From assembly GCF_032393985.1 (NCBI RefSeq), contig NZ_CP135918.1, positions 1,674,001 to 1,738,000 on the forward strand: a stretch of 64,000 nt of DNA, given 5' to 3'. Positions 36,901-44,930 of the stretch are shown here, piece by piece. The stretch comes from Fischerella sp. JS2. GTDB taxonomy: Bacteria; Cyanobacteriota; Cyanobacteriia; Cyanobacteriales; Nostocaceae. The notes under the pieces are model-generated. The model was not told where the DNA came from. It saw nothing but the letters and a program-made list of their open reading frames with translations, and made no database searches. Position numbers and translations under genes: made by a program. Each line of letters begins with the position of its first letter. The stretch's first letter is position 1.

Positions 36901-39018
36901 CGCGAAACTAGGCGGGCAGAACGTAGTGAGACTAATTTGAAAATTAGTGCGATCACTGCCTCCTCAGAAGCTTTATTTGCTTCTAATAAAGAATTTGATG
37001 CTCTTTTGGAAAGTTTACGGGCATGGCGCAGACTCAAGCAAGCAAATGGTGTAGAACCAGATACCCGGATGCGGGTAGTAACAGCTTTACAGCAGGCAGT
37101 CTATGGAGTCACCGAGGTCAATCGGCTAGAGGGACATAATGATATTGTTTGGGGGATTGCATTCAGCCCTGATGGCAAATTGCTGGCATCAGGTAGCCGC
37201 GATCGCACTGTGAAATTGTGGCGACCTGACGGCGTATTACTCCAAACATTAGAAGCTAATAGCGATGCGATTACTGGTCTAAGTTTCAGTTCTGATGGTA
37301 AAACTTTAGCCTCAACCAGTCGCGACAAAACAGTCAATCTTTGGCATCTTAACCCAACAACAGGAAAATTTGCTCCACAACCAGAAAAAATCCTCCAAGG
37401 ACATACAGATTGGGTTTTCAGCGTTGCTTTTAGCCCAGATGGAAAATTATTAGCTACAAGCAGTAAGGATAGAACTGTTAAGCTATGGCGTCGGGATGGA
37501 AAATTAATCAAAACGCTGCGAGGACATCAAGGTTGGGTTAACTGGGTAAGCTTCAGTCCTGATGGTCAGTTTCTTGCCTCAGCTAGTGACGACAAAACAA
37601 TCAAAATCTGGCGACGAGACGGTAAATTAGTGAAAACTTTGTTAGCAAATGAAGAAGGAGTAACTGCCCTAGCTTTCAGTCCTAACGCTCAATTACTAGC
37701 GACAGCAGGTCGAGACAAAACAGTAAAACTTTGGCGTTTGGACAAAAGTGGTAAATATGGCTATGGTTTTCATCTTTACAAAACTTTGCAACAACACAAT
37801 ACTATCGTTTGGAATCTCAGTTTTAGCTCTGATAGTCAACAGCTAGCCTCTGCTGGTGATGACAACACTGTATACCTTTGGAAAATCAACGAAAAAGGTG
37901 AATTTGAGAATCAACCTTACAAAACCTTTAAAGGACACAGTGATGCTGTTGTGAGTGTGGCTTTCAGCCCGGATCATCAGCTCCTAGCATCTGCAAGTTA
38001 TGACAAAACAGTGAGATTGTGGAGTTTAAACGCACCTACATTGCCAGTCCTTCAAGGTCATACAGACCGAGTTTTGAGTGTGGCTTGGAGTCGCAATGGC
38101 AAACTGTTAGCCTCTGGTAGCAAAGATTACACTGTAAATCTCTGGCGACGTGACCGTAATAGCGGTACAACTCGCTTATATAAAACTCTGGCTGCACATA
38201 CTGACAGAGTTCCTAGTGTCAGTTTTGACCCAAAAAATCAAATGCTAGCTTCCGGGAGTTATGATAAAACCGTGAAACTTTGGGGTCTAGATGGTCATCT
38301 ACTCAAAACCCTATATGGACATAGCGATAGTGTCATGAGTGTTAGCTTTAGTCCAGACGGGGAGTTGTTAGCATCGGGTAGTAAAGACCAGACAGTGAAG
38401 CTTTGGAACCGTGATGGTCGCTTGGTTAAAACCCTAGTAGGACATCACGGTTGGGTCAATAGCGTCAATTTTAGTCCTGATAGCCAGATTCTCGCTTCAG
38501 CTAGTGATGATCAAACAGTGAAGCTTTGGGCAAAAGATGGTACTTTGTTGAAAACCTTCTCACCTCATGACAGCTGGGTTTTAGGTGTAAGTTTTAGTCC
38601 TACTGATCATTTGCTGGCTTCTGCTAGCTGGGATAACACTGTCAGGCTATGGCGTTCTGACGGCAGATTATTAAAAACATTGTTAAAGGGCTATAGCGAT
38701 AGTGTTAACTCTGTAACTTTTAGTCCAAATGGTGAAATTCTTGCTGCTGCTGGTTGGGACAGCACAGTGAAACTTTGGAGTCATGATGGCAAATTGATTA
38801 AAACTCTCAATGGACATCATGCTCCGGTATTAAGTGTTAGTTTTAGTCCCGATAGTCAAACATTGGCATCTGCTGGTGATGACAACACCATAATTTTGTG
38901 GAATTTGGACATGAATAACCTACTATCACGTGGTTGTAACTGGGTAAATAATTATCTTCGATACAATCGTAATGTAGATCAGCGCGATCGCTCCCTCTGT
39001 TATGGTGTCAAAAGTTAG
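33973..39018 (+). CDS. Giant STAND NTPase with P-loop-less N-terminal domain, helical repeats, membrane segment and 14 WD40 repeats
   Basis: The protein has 1681 residues. Residues 1-180: an alpha/beta domain with NTPase-like strands (GQFALILVRCNY; PSAVMVFGLETV) but no Walker A. About 200-520: TPR-like helical repeats. About 530-930: a STAND NTPase with GPSGVGKSS (from 556) and Walker B ILILDQFEEF (Asp642). About 948-967: a hydrophobic segment (IAGVALAMMATTIAGLWW). About 1050-1650: 14 WD40 repeats of the SFSPDGKLLASGS/TVKLW type, enough for two seven-bladed propellers. The start MTQWKFTAAEN follows an STRR array. STAND proteins with WD40 sensors act as switch-like receptors in signalling and defence; the ligand and output here are unknown. 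Confidence 0.88.
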   Translation: MTQWKFTAAENASENQRSLQRLIRAIALSKGQFALILVRCNYRQLCEQMLENLRSLTKDIYLREIFLSTSVTVLHTTIVSELFLDNPAVITDCLPSAVMVFGLETVGALEDLLIGINQARDIYADSFPFPLILWLKDEVATLLSKLAPDFRSWAATTIKFEMAKEDLIALIKQQTESLFANILAAGAEQFLSNAALDLDPKSQQRHEIESARHDLQTRYGVKLEAELEASLEFVLGRDRYANDEIEEALDYFQHSLDLWELSLDKEMGRTGGGGISLPPHLLRQAVVLFHQGLCYRRMAELRPALNRRYWQDALFWFRQCLEVLEKAERQDLVAKFILPACEILQRLQAWKDLKQLALRSLELHRVYGDEAQVAQDYGFLAAVAASESNWTAAHELANSALSIAEEAPEVSRQQESSYLLLLGRTQRQMGEWEEAVNNLEWAKVVCEPQYEPSLYLEIVDELRSLYFFERHDYLEAFNLKQEKIQIEHQYGFRAFIGASQLQPQRYRINSALQSQTSTTFPEEIALEIAASGRQQDINRLIERITRADCKLTVIHGPSGVGKSSILKAGLVPALKQTIIGERNPLPIVLSVYTDWQTTLGHSLNQALAQTKITSSSEFSNNIILEKLRFLTDHSYTIILILDQFEEFFFVNKNTLTRIEFYQFFTECLNIAFVKIILSLREDYLHYLLELERLCNQNNELGCNLGVINKNILDKDIRYYLGNFSKKDAISVIKSLNQRSYYGLDHELINQIVYDLAGEFEEVHPIELQIVCAQLQTENINTTEEYKRCGGSKKLVQRWLEEVIKDCGRENEQLSWQLLFELTDEKGTRPIKTKVELVAALSKERGGQRTSPYQPISPVRNFHHPVPNIEMILDILVGNGLVLQVKEESGDRYQLVHDYLVEPIRQKNKYGMVAELAKVRFEKTRAEVAQKLSQEQLNLVLQKRLREARIAGVALAMMATTIAGLWWQADLQKRAAIRETRRAERSETNLKISAITASSEALFASNKEFDALLESLRAWRRLKQANGVEPDTRMRVVTALQQAVYGVTEVNRLEGHNDIVWGIAFSPDGKLLASGSRDRTVKLWRPDGVLLQTLEANSDAITGLSFSSDGKTLASTSRDKTVNLWHLNPTTGKFAPQPEKILQGHTDWVFSVAFSPDGKLLATSSKDRTVKLWRRDGKLIKTLRGHQGWVNWVSFSPDGQFLASASDDKTIKIWRRDGKLVKTLLANEEGVTALAFSPNAQLLATAGRDKTVKLWRLDKSGKYGYGFHLYKTLQQHNTIVWNLSFSSDSQQLASAGDDNTVYLWKINEKGEFENQPYKTFKGHSDAVVSVAFSPDHQLLASASYDKTVRLWSLNAPTLPVLQGHTDRVLSVAWSRNGKLLASGSKDYTVNLWRRDRNSGTTRLYKTLAAHTDRVPSVSFDPKNQMLASGSYDKTVKLWGLDGHLLKTLYGHSDSVMSVSFSPDGELLASGSKDQTVKLWNRDGRLVKTLVGHHGWVNSVNFSPDSQILASASDDQTVKLWAKDGTLLKTFSPHDSWVLGVSFSPTDHLLASASWDNTVRLWRSDGRLLKTLLKGYSDSVNSVTFSPNGEILAAAGWDSTVKLWSHDGKLIKTLNGHHAPVLSVSFSPDSQTLASAGDDNTIILWNLDMNNLLSRGCNWVNNYLRYNRNVDQRDRSLCYGVKS

Positions 39019-39150
39019 TAGTTAGTAGTTAGTAGTTAATAGTTAGTAGTTAGTGGGTAGAGACGCGAGGAACATCGCGTCTGTACATTAGTAGTTAGTA
39101 GTTAGTTGTTGGTTATTGGTTGTTGGTTGTTAGTGGTTAGTGGTTAGTTG
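39014..39150. repeat. TTAGTAG/TTAGTGG STRR field downstream of the STAND gene
   Basis: Heptamer-like gttagta and ggttagt units run from the STAND stop to about 39150, interrupted by the 30-bp GTAGAGACGCGA inverted repeat at 39057-39086. Confidence 0.85.
39042..39101 (-). repeat. 60-bp interspersed element, copy 1 (inverted)
   Basis: These 60 bases are the exact reverse complement of 50782-50841. The core is GTAGAGACGCGA, six bases, then TCGCGTCTGTAC, with STRR flanks. A third, diverged copy is at 56623-56682. Confidence 0.9.
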
Positions 39151-39236
39151 TTTTCCACTCCCCATCACCCTATTGCCCCTAATCCCCACTCCCTTGGGGG
39201 AGTGGGGACCGGTCAGTTCCCCACCTCCCTATCACC

Positions 39237-39593
39237 TCACACCCCTCCACTTCCCCACTTCTCTTGAGGATCAGTCTCTTGCGGCAAATTTGCTAAAAAT
39301 TCTTGTAGTCTCATCCGTTCTATGTAAGGCCAGCCACCCTCTGACTCAATATCTTTAAGTAGTGAGTAAAGAGCTTGACGGTTATTAGGCAAATTCTCCT
39401 GAAAAGCTCCATCTCGAATTTCTCGGTGTAATTGTTCTAACTGTCTTAATAAAGCCAAAAGCGCGAGCGTATCTCCTTGACAAAAGGCTACTGCATCATG
39501 TACCACCCTGACAATGTCTTGGAGCTTGTAAGATAATTTCTCTGACTCAAAAATTTTGCCTTGATTCATGCCAACTTCTGTCAATGAGACCAA
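39237..39593 (-). CDS. Hypothetical protein
   Basis: This is a 118-residue, mostly helical, soluble protein (KLQDIVRVVHDAVAFCQGDT, LLALLRQLEQLHREIRDG, QALYSLLKDIESEGGWPYIE and so on). I do not recognise the family, though the pattern is consistent with a real conserved cyanobacterial protein. The Met at residue 9 (39569) is an alternative start. The last residues (EKWGSGGV) are encoded by repeat-like sequence, so the C terminus may have been altered by repeat insertion. Confidence 0.65.
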   Translation of the reverse strand: MVSLTEVGMNQGKIFESEKLSYKLQDIVRVVHDAVAFCQGDTLALLALLRQLEQLHREIRDGAFQENLPNNRQALYSLLKDIESEGGWPYIERMRLQEFLANLPQETDPQEKWGSGGV

Positions 39594-40266
39594 CTCAAAT
39601 TTACCGAAGATTTCCCACTTTCATTGTTCGCTAAAAGACTTGTTTACGGAAAACAAAGGAAATTAACCTTTAGATACTTCATCTTCATTTGTGCCTGGGA
39701 AAAGGAAAAGGTGAAAGGGTAAAGGATGTTGCTTCCATCCCTTGCGCTTTTTTCTTTCGCTTTTAACTAAAAAGTATTGCATAGTAAATGTGAGATCGCT
39801 TTGATTTTGAGTTAAAAAAAATCGTATGATCTGGCTGATCTCCCCATAAAAATATGGGCTGTATGTAGTGGCGGCAAATATATCACAAAACGACAAAAGC
39901 GACACTACGAAAGTAAAAATACTGGCACACTCACGGACACTGGGTGATGACCCTAAAAGTTGTAGCAACAATATTTACAGTAGCTCTCAACTTGAGAAAA
40001 CCGTCCGGAGGTTGGATACAGTATCTTCTTTCGAGTAATCTGCTCAAGTTAATGTGTATCGAGGCGTACTCATCCATAAACACGCCCTAGCTTTAATAAA
40101 TGCCGCCAACAATAAAACTGCTGGCTTTTACTTGCCTTTAAGATGCTTTCCTCGTTGAATGCCTCTTGGCGAGTCTGGTGTTTCAACTTCAGGCTCTAAA
40201 AGCAGAACTTTGAGTAAGTTGCAGTTTTACAACTTAAGATATCAATTTTTGACATTGAGGTTGACC
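39594..40266. other. Noncoding region upstream of psbO
   Basis: A 102-codon minus-strand frame (39663-39971) has no recognisable similarity and low-complexity composition, and I do not call it. The psbO promoter should lie in the second half. No clear repeats are present. Confidence 0.5.
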
Positions 40267-41100
40267 ATGAGGTTTCGCGCTGTAATTGTTGCACTCTTGG
40301 CTTTGTGCTTGGGGTTACTAACTGCTTGTAGTGAGGGTCCTACTGCTGGTAGTACAGACTTACTCACCTACGATCAAATTAAAGGTACTGGTCTAGCTAA
40401 CAAATGTCCCCAACTCACAGAAACAAGTCGTGGTTCTATTCCCATTGATGCTAGCCAATCCTACGTCATAAAAGAACTTTGCTTAGAACCAACTAATTTC
40501 TTTGTAAGAGAAGAACCTGCTAATAAGCGCCAAAAAGCAGAATTTGTTGCTGGCAAATTAGTCACTCGTAAGACATATTCACTAGATCAAATCGAGGGCG
40601 ACCTAAAAATCAATTCAGATGGTAGCCTTACCTTTGTGGAAAAAGATGGCTTTGATTTCCAAGCTACCACCGTGCAATTGCCTGGAGGTGAACGAGTGCC
40701 TTTCTTATTTACCATCAAAGGTTTGGTTGCTCAGTCACAACCTGGTATGACTAGCATCAATACCTCAACAGATTTTGAAGGTACTTTTAGAGTTCCTTCT
40801 TATCGTGGTGCTACCTTCTTAGATCCCAAAGGTCGCGGTGTTGCCAGTGGTTATGATGCTGCTGTGGCTCTCCCTGCTCAATCTGATGATGAAGAACTTC
40901 TGCGCGCTAACGTCAAGCGTGCTGATGTGATGAATGGTAAAATTTCGCTCTCCGTAGCCAAAGTAGATAGTGCTACTGGTGAAATTGCGGGTACATTTGA
41001 GAGCGAACAACCCTCTGACACTGATTTAGGTGCTGGTGAGCCTAAAGAAGTCAAAGTTCGTGGTATCTTCTACGCTCGGTTAGAAAAAGCTCGTGGTTAA
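40267..41100 (+). CDS. psbO: Photosystem II manganese-stabilising protein PsbO
   Basis: PsbO is the 33-kDa extrinsic protein that stabilises the Mn4CaO5 cluster on the lumenal side of photosystem II. I start at MRFRAVIVALLALCLGLLTA (signal peptide with lipobox-like LLTAC), preceded by GAGGTTGACC; the longer frame to 40159 is not protein-like. Typical motifs follow: LTYDQIKGTGLANKCPQL, SYVIKELCLEPT with the conserved disulfide Cys pair, and PSYRGATFLDPKGRG. Its 277 residues are the usual precursor length. A strong terminator follows. Confidence 0.97.
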   Translation: MRFRAVIVALLALCLGLLTACSEGPTAGSTDLLTYDQIKGTGLANKCPQLTETSRGSIPIDASQSYVIKELCLEPTNFFVREEPANKRQKAEFVAGKLVTRKTYSLDQIEGDLKINSDGSLTFVEKDGFDFQATTVQLPGGERVPFLFTIKGLVAQSQPGMTSINTSTDFEGTFRVPSYRGATFLDPKGRGVASGYDAAVALPAQSDDEELLRANVKRADVMNGKISLSVAKVDSATGEIAGTFESEQPSDTDLGAGEPKEVKVRGIFYARLEKARG

Positions 41101-41717
41101 ACGATTGTGAGTACAAAACTTGACTGCGACTCAAGATAGCTATTGTTATCGTCTTCTGTGGCGATCACAATAGCTAATCCTCCGATCACCCTTGTAGACA
41201 CTCGTCACAAGGGTGATTCTTTTTGATGTTCCTTCTATCCCTTACCCTTTCAACGAAAAGTATTTGAATACACATTTAGTTATGAGGGCGCACGGCTGTA
41301 CGCCCCAACCCTATATTCAATTCATACAAGAACAGCTTTAAGTATTATTTCTGACACAAATTTTCTTTATCTCATTGCTATCTCTTGAGTTTCGGTTTTT
41401 ATCTATACGCTGAAATTCTCTTAATTTACTTAAATTAAGTACAATCTCGGTTTTAAATAAAGTAAAAAATTTTATATGTTTTGTATGTGTTTTCAAAAAC
41501 TGTAACTCATACCAAAGTTTACTAATTGATTACTCTTTTCGCTGATTTAAATCACTCCTGATAGCAGACACTTCCATTACGACGCTTTGTGTCTCCTATA
41601 GGAGTTATTTTCCATGTCCATATTTTGAGACTTAAATAATACAAGATATGTACATTGGAGCTTGGTTTAACTGCGAATAGTTGACTGTTTGTTTGCCAAA
41701 AGAAACAAAACGGTGCT
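41101..41717. other. psbO-sigma factor spacer
   Basis: Apart from the psbO terminator the 0.6 kb is AT-rich and shows no gene. The second half should hold the sigma-factor promoter. Confidence 0.55.
41185..41224 (+). terminator. Rho-independent terminator of psbO
   Basis: The 11-bp perfect stem ATCACCCTTGT (41185-41195) pairs with ACAAGGGTGAT (41207-41217), with an 11-base loop, then TCTTTTT. Confidence 0.93.
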
Positions 41718-42494
41718 ATGCCAACTACACTCACCCATGAACTGAAGCATGAAATTTTACAGCTGCTACGAGAATATCAGCAATCTCGCTCAGCAAATGT
41801 TCGCAATCAATTGGTGAAACTCAATTTTGGGCTGGTGAGAAAAGAAGCTCACTATTGGATCAACCAGTGCCATGAAAGTTATGAAGACTTACTCCAGGTG
41901 GGCTGTCTGGGTTTAATTCGAGCAATAGAAAGATTTGAAATTTCCAAAGGTCATGCCTTCAGTTCTTTTGCTATTCCCTACATTCGGGGCGAAATTCAAC
42001 ATTATCTTAGAGATAAAGGTGTGACCGTACGAATTCCCCGACGCTACTTAGCACTGCAACAGCAGGCTATAGGAGTTTCGCGTTCTTTGCGGGAAAAATA
42101 CAATCGTCAACCAACCGATGCAGAATTAGCCGCAGCATTGGAAATTTCCATCCAAGAATGGCAGGAAATTAAATTGGCATGGATGAATCGCGCTCCTTTA
42201 AGCTTAGATGTACCAGTCCAAGATGGAGAAGAAGGGGCTACTTGCTTAGGAGAATTGGTTGTTGATCATCGCTATCGTAGTTTTCAACTGGCACAAGAAG
42301 ATCAAATTCGTTTGCAACAAGCGCTGTTCCAGCTTGAGAAACGTACCCGCGAAGTCTTAGAATTTGTGTTTTTACACGATTTAACACAAAAACAAGTAGC
42401 AGAACAGCTAGGTATCAGTGTTGTCACTGTTTCTCGCAGAGTTAAAAAAGGGCTGGATTTGTTGAAACAGTCAATGAGTTTAGCAGAAGATTAA
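41718..42494 (+). CDS. sigF: Group 3 RNA polymerase sigma factor (SigF/SigB-F-G type)
   Basis: This is an alternative sigma-70 family factor of 258 residues. Region 2 contains SYEDLLQVGCLGLIRAIERF and FSSFAIPYIRGEIQHYLRDK; region 3 contains VRIPRRYLALQQQAIGVSRS; region 4 has the helix-turn-helix TQKQVAEQLGISVVTVSRRV. Size and sequence match cyanobacterial group 3 factors; SigF is my best match, SigJ the alternative. In cyanobacteria SigF controls type IV pili and motility, which fits the PilP-like lipoprotein gene that follows after 102 bp. No anti-sigma gene is adjacent. Confidence 0.85.
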   Translation: MPTTLTHELKHEILQLLREYQQSRSANVRNQLVKLNFGLVRKEAHYWINQCHESYEDLLQVGCLGLIRAIERFEISKGHAFSSFAIPYIRGEIQHYLRDKGVTVRIPRRYLALQQQAIGVSRSLREKYNRQPTDAELAAALEISIQEWQEIKLAWMNRAPLSLDVPVQDGEEGATCLGELVVDHRYRSFQLAQEDQIRLQQALFQLEKRTREVLEFVFLHDLTQKQVAEQLGISVVTVSRRVKKGLDLLKQSMSLAED

Positions 42495-42596
42495 ATGTGA
42501 AAAATTAGGTTATAACGGTATCAGATTTCACACTAGCTTTAATATAAAAGCATGTTGATTTTGATACATAAAAAAATAAGGTATAGAGAGGGGCTG

Positions 42597-43478
42597 ATGG
42601 GTAGAAATTTAAAAATATTAATTGCAGCCATTTCAGTTTTAGCGATCGCTGCCTGTGCCTCTGAAGGTGAACAACAATCGAGTAATCCGACACCACCTAG
42701 TACGCCAGCGCCAACGCAAAAAGCGCCAGCACAAACATTTAATAATCCTGTAGTGCCTGCTAAATCAACTTTAGTCACTTCTGCAACTGCTAGCTTGATT
42801 CAACCCACCAATGCCAAAGAACGGATAGATATTGTGTCAAAAGGACGTAATGATCCTTTTGCTCAAATTATTGGACAATCGCCGCTAGGATTATCAAATA
42901 CCACTGTAGGAATGCGACCTGTTCCCAGGTTACTACCTTTGCCAATTACCAGCACTAGAGGTACATTAATAACGACAAGAACACCGCAAAAAAGCAGTGT
43001 AGTGTTAAGTGCCAAATTAAGTAAATCAAAAAACAATATCACCAAAGGAGTTTCCAACAAAAATCTTCCGAACTTAACTCCTGTTTTACCTACAGTTATG
43101 CCCCAAGTTGTTCCCGAACAACGTTTGGCATCTGTATTACCACCACCACCACAACCAGATTTAGCCAAGGCGGTTTTTGTTAGTGGTGTGGTTATGGTTA
43201 GTAATCAACCTCAAGCTATCATTAAAGTACCAAATGAGCCAACTAGCCGTTACGTACAGGCAGGACAACGACTAGCAAACGGAGTGTTAATCAAACGAAT
43301 TGAAATGAACGAAGGTTCAGAACCGATCATAATTCTGGAACAATATGGTATGGAAGTTACCAGAATGGTTGGTGAAGCAGCTGCTAGCAGTCCGCCAACA
43401 GCGACAACAGCTACTACTGGCAATCCTGTTTCAGCAGTATCGCCAGACCCAAACCCGGTTAATATTGGATCTTCGTAA
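42597..43478 (+). CDS. Lipoprotein with PilP/GspC-like C-terminal domain
   Basis: This 293-residue lipoprotein begins MGRNLKILIAAISVLAIAAC, with a clear lipobox. A Pro/Thr/Gln-rich linker is followed by KGRNDPFAQIIG, the type of Asn-Asp-Pro-Phe motif seen in PilP-like pilus assembly proteins, and then a second Pro-rich linker. The C-terminal domain (about 200-265: VFVSGVVMVSNQPQAIIKVP, GQRLANGVLIKRIEM, ILEQYGMEVTRMV) resembles the homology-region fold of GspC/PilP. A role in the type IV pilus or a secretion channel is an inference. It is preceded by the sigma factor and followed after 5 bp by a small gene, forming a probable operon. Confidence 0.72.
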   Translation: MGRNLKILIAAISVLAIAACASEGEQQSSNPTPPSTPAPTQKAPAQTFNNPVVPAKSTLVTSATASLIQPTNAKERIDIVSKGRNDPFAQIIGQSPLGLSNTTVGMRPVPRLLPLPITSTRGTLITTRTPQKSSVVLSAKLSKSKNNITKGVSNKNLPNLTPVLPTVMPQVVPEQRLASVLPPPPQPDLAKAVFVSGVVMVSNQPQAIIKVPNEPTSRYVQAGQRLANGVLIKRIEMNEGSEPIIILEQYGMEVTRMVGEAAASSPPTATTATTGNPVSAVSPDPNPVNIGSS

Positions 43479-43483
43479 ACAAG

Positions 43484-43729
43484 ATGGAGACAAAGGAAAA
43501 AGTAGAATTTACTGGTTTACCTCTGGCAGTTTATCGCGAGGTAGCGGCGCATCTACGGCAAGTAGAAGGAGTGGCAGTAGAATTAATTCCCCAATCTTCT
43601 CCACAGTTCGATTACAATCAAAGCCAAATTGCTGGCTTGTGGATTTCAGTTTCTCCTGACTCTGATTCTATGAGTCAAAAAAGAGTGGAACAAATTTTGG
43701 CTTATTATCGCAGTCGTTATACTGTTTGA
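43484..43729 (+). CDS. Small conserved hypothetical protein
   Basis: This 81-residue soluble alpha/beta protein (VEFTGLPLAVYREVAAHLRQ, then VEGVAVELIPQSSPQFDYNQ) ends VEQILAYYRSRYTV. It starts 5 bp after the lipoprotein stop, so it is translationally linked. I do not recognise a named family; its repeated presence near PilP-like genes would need a database check. Confidence 0.68.
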   Translation: METKEKVEFTGLPLAVYREVAAHLRQVEGVAVELIPQSSPQFDYNQSQIAGLWISVSPDSDSMSQKRVEQILAYYRSRYTV

Positions 43730-43923
43730 TAATTTGAGTTAAATAAAGTTTCCAAAAAATATTTTGGGTAAGATTTCTCTACCCAAATTTTCATTTATAT
43801 GTGTTTGGTAATTTACATTATCAAAGGATTGCGTCAACCAAAAACAATACGGTGACGCATTAAAATTCACTGACTCACTTGGGCTAAGTCCAGGAATTAA
43901 ATGAACTTAATTAACAACAAATG

Positions 43924-44436
43924 TTACTTCAATTCCAGCTTTTCATGCTCAGAAACATCAGCTGGTTTACCAGTAACAGCACCCTTCACCAAGCTAATGG
44001 TGTTTGCTACTAGACTTGATGGAGAATCCCAATATTCAGCTTTTTTGACACTAACTTTGATTAAGGCGATATCAGGTTCGTCTATTCCTTTGGGAAACCA
44101 AGCCTGAAGTTGTGGTTTCCATAATTCCTCTAGTTTTTGGCGATCGCGTACCAATTCAGCTGTACCAGATAAAGAGACATAACGTTGTTTGTCTGGTGCA
44201 GCATAACTGACATTAACTTGATGATTGCGATGAATTTCAAATACTTTATAAGAACTGGCATAAGTGAAAAACCAGACATCACCATCAAACTCAACTTCTC
44301 GATTTGTAGCCATCGGACGGCTATGTAATTCACCTTCTTCGTTTAAAGTTGTTAACATAGCGTATTCGATATCTTTAATCAAATCTCGGAGTTTTTTTAA
44401 ATTTTCACTACTTGTTTCATGAGACTGAGTCATCAT
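43924..44436 (-). CDS. Pyridoxamine 5'-phosphate oxidase family protein (general stress protein 26 type)
   Basis: This FMN-binding split-barrel protein of 170 residues shows EYAMLTTLNEEGELHSRPMA, VWFFTYASSYKVFEI and VSYAAPDKQRYVSLSGTAEL. It resembles the GSP26/COG3871 group, whose members bind flavin and respond to stress; the substrate is unknown. The second Met is an alternative start. Monocistronic. Confidence 0.87.
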   Translation of the reverse strand: MMTQSHETSSENLKKLRDLIKDIEYAMLTTLNEEGELHSRPMATNREVEFDGDVWFFTYASSYKVFEIHRNHQVNVSYAAPDKQRYVSLSGTAELVRDRQKLEELWKPQLQAWFPKGIDEPDIALIKVSVKKAEYWDSPSSLVANTISLVKGAVTGKPADVSEHEKLELK

Positions 44437-44930
44437 TTCTTATTTCCTTTTTATTTTGCTACTCAGTAAAAAATATGCAAACAACTCAAAACAGGTGCAA
44501 GAATTTATTGTATTTCGCACCTCCAAGCAAATGTAATGATTTCTTTTCTCAGAATAGCTTTCTACTCAATTAATAACCTAAGCCAATAGTTAGGTTTTTT
44601 ATTAAGTAGTCGGTAGAATTTGTGGCATTAGTCGGGATGCATGTGAAGAGTTAAAGGAATTTAAAAACCTTTTGCTCTAAAAGATGCAAGTTAAACTCTT
44701 GCATAATACCAATTGAAAAAAAGAATGCAATACATGAATAATTATGAAACCTGTCCCCAACCTTCCCCGTAAACTGGGAGAGTGTCTTTAGGGGAGTGGG
44801 GTTATTTGCCCTTAAATATTTTTTGAATTGGTATTACTTTTGCAAGAGTTTTAATAAATAACAAATATAAAAAACACACAGATAATATCATCTGTATTCA
44901 TCTGTGTGCATCTTTGGTTATATTTATTTA
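44437..44930. other. Noncoding spacer with an inverted-repeat element
   Basis: No gene is seen. It contains the MITE-like element at 44705-44835. The rest is AT-rich with no terminator recognised. Confidence 0.55.
44705..44835. mobile_element. Possible MITE with AATACCAATT ends
   Basis: AATACCAATTGAAAAAA at the left and TTTTTTGAATTGGTATT at the right are inverted repeats bounding about 131 bp, with an internal block of cccc/gggg words (ccttccccgtaaactggg). There is no coding capacity. Confidence 0.5.

Noticed and set aside
39663-39971. 102-codon minus-strand frame upstream of psbO
   Set aside because: It reads as translated spacer (Lys/Pro/Phe-rich tail) and overlaps the region expected to hold the psbO promoter. 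No family is recognised.
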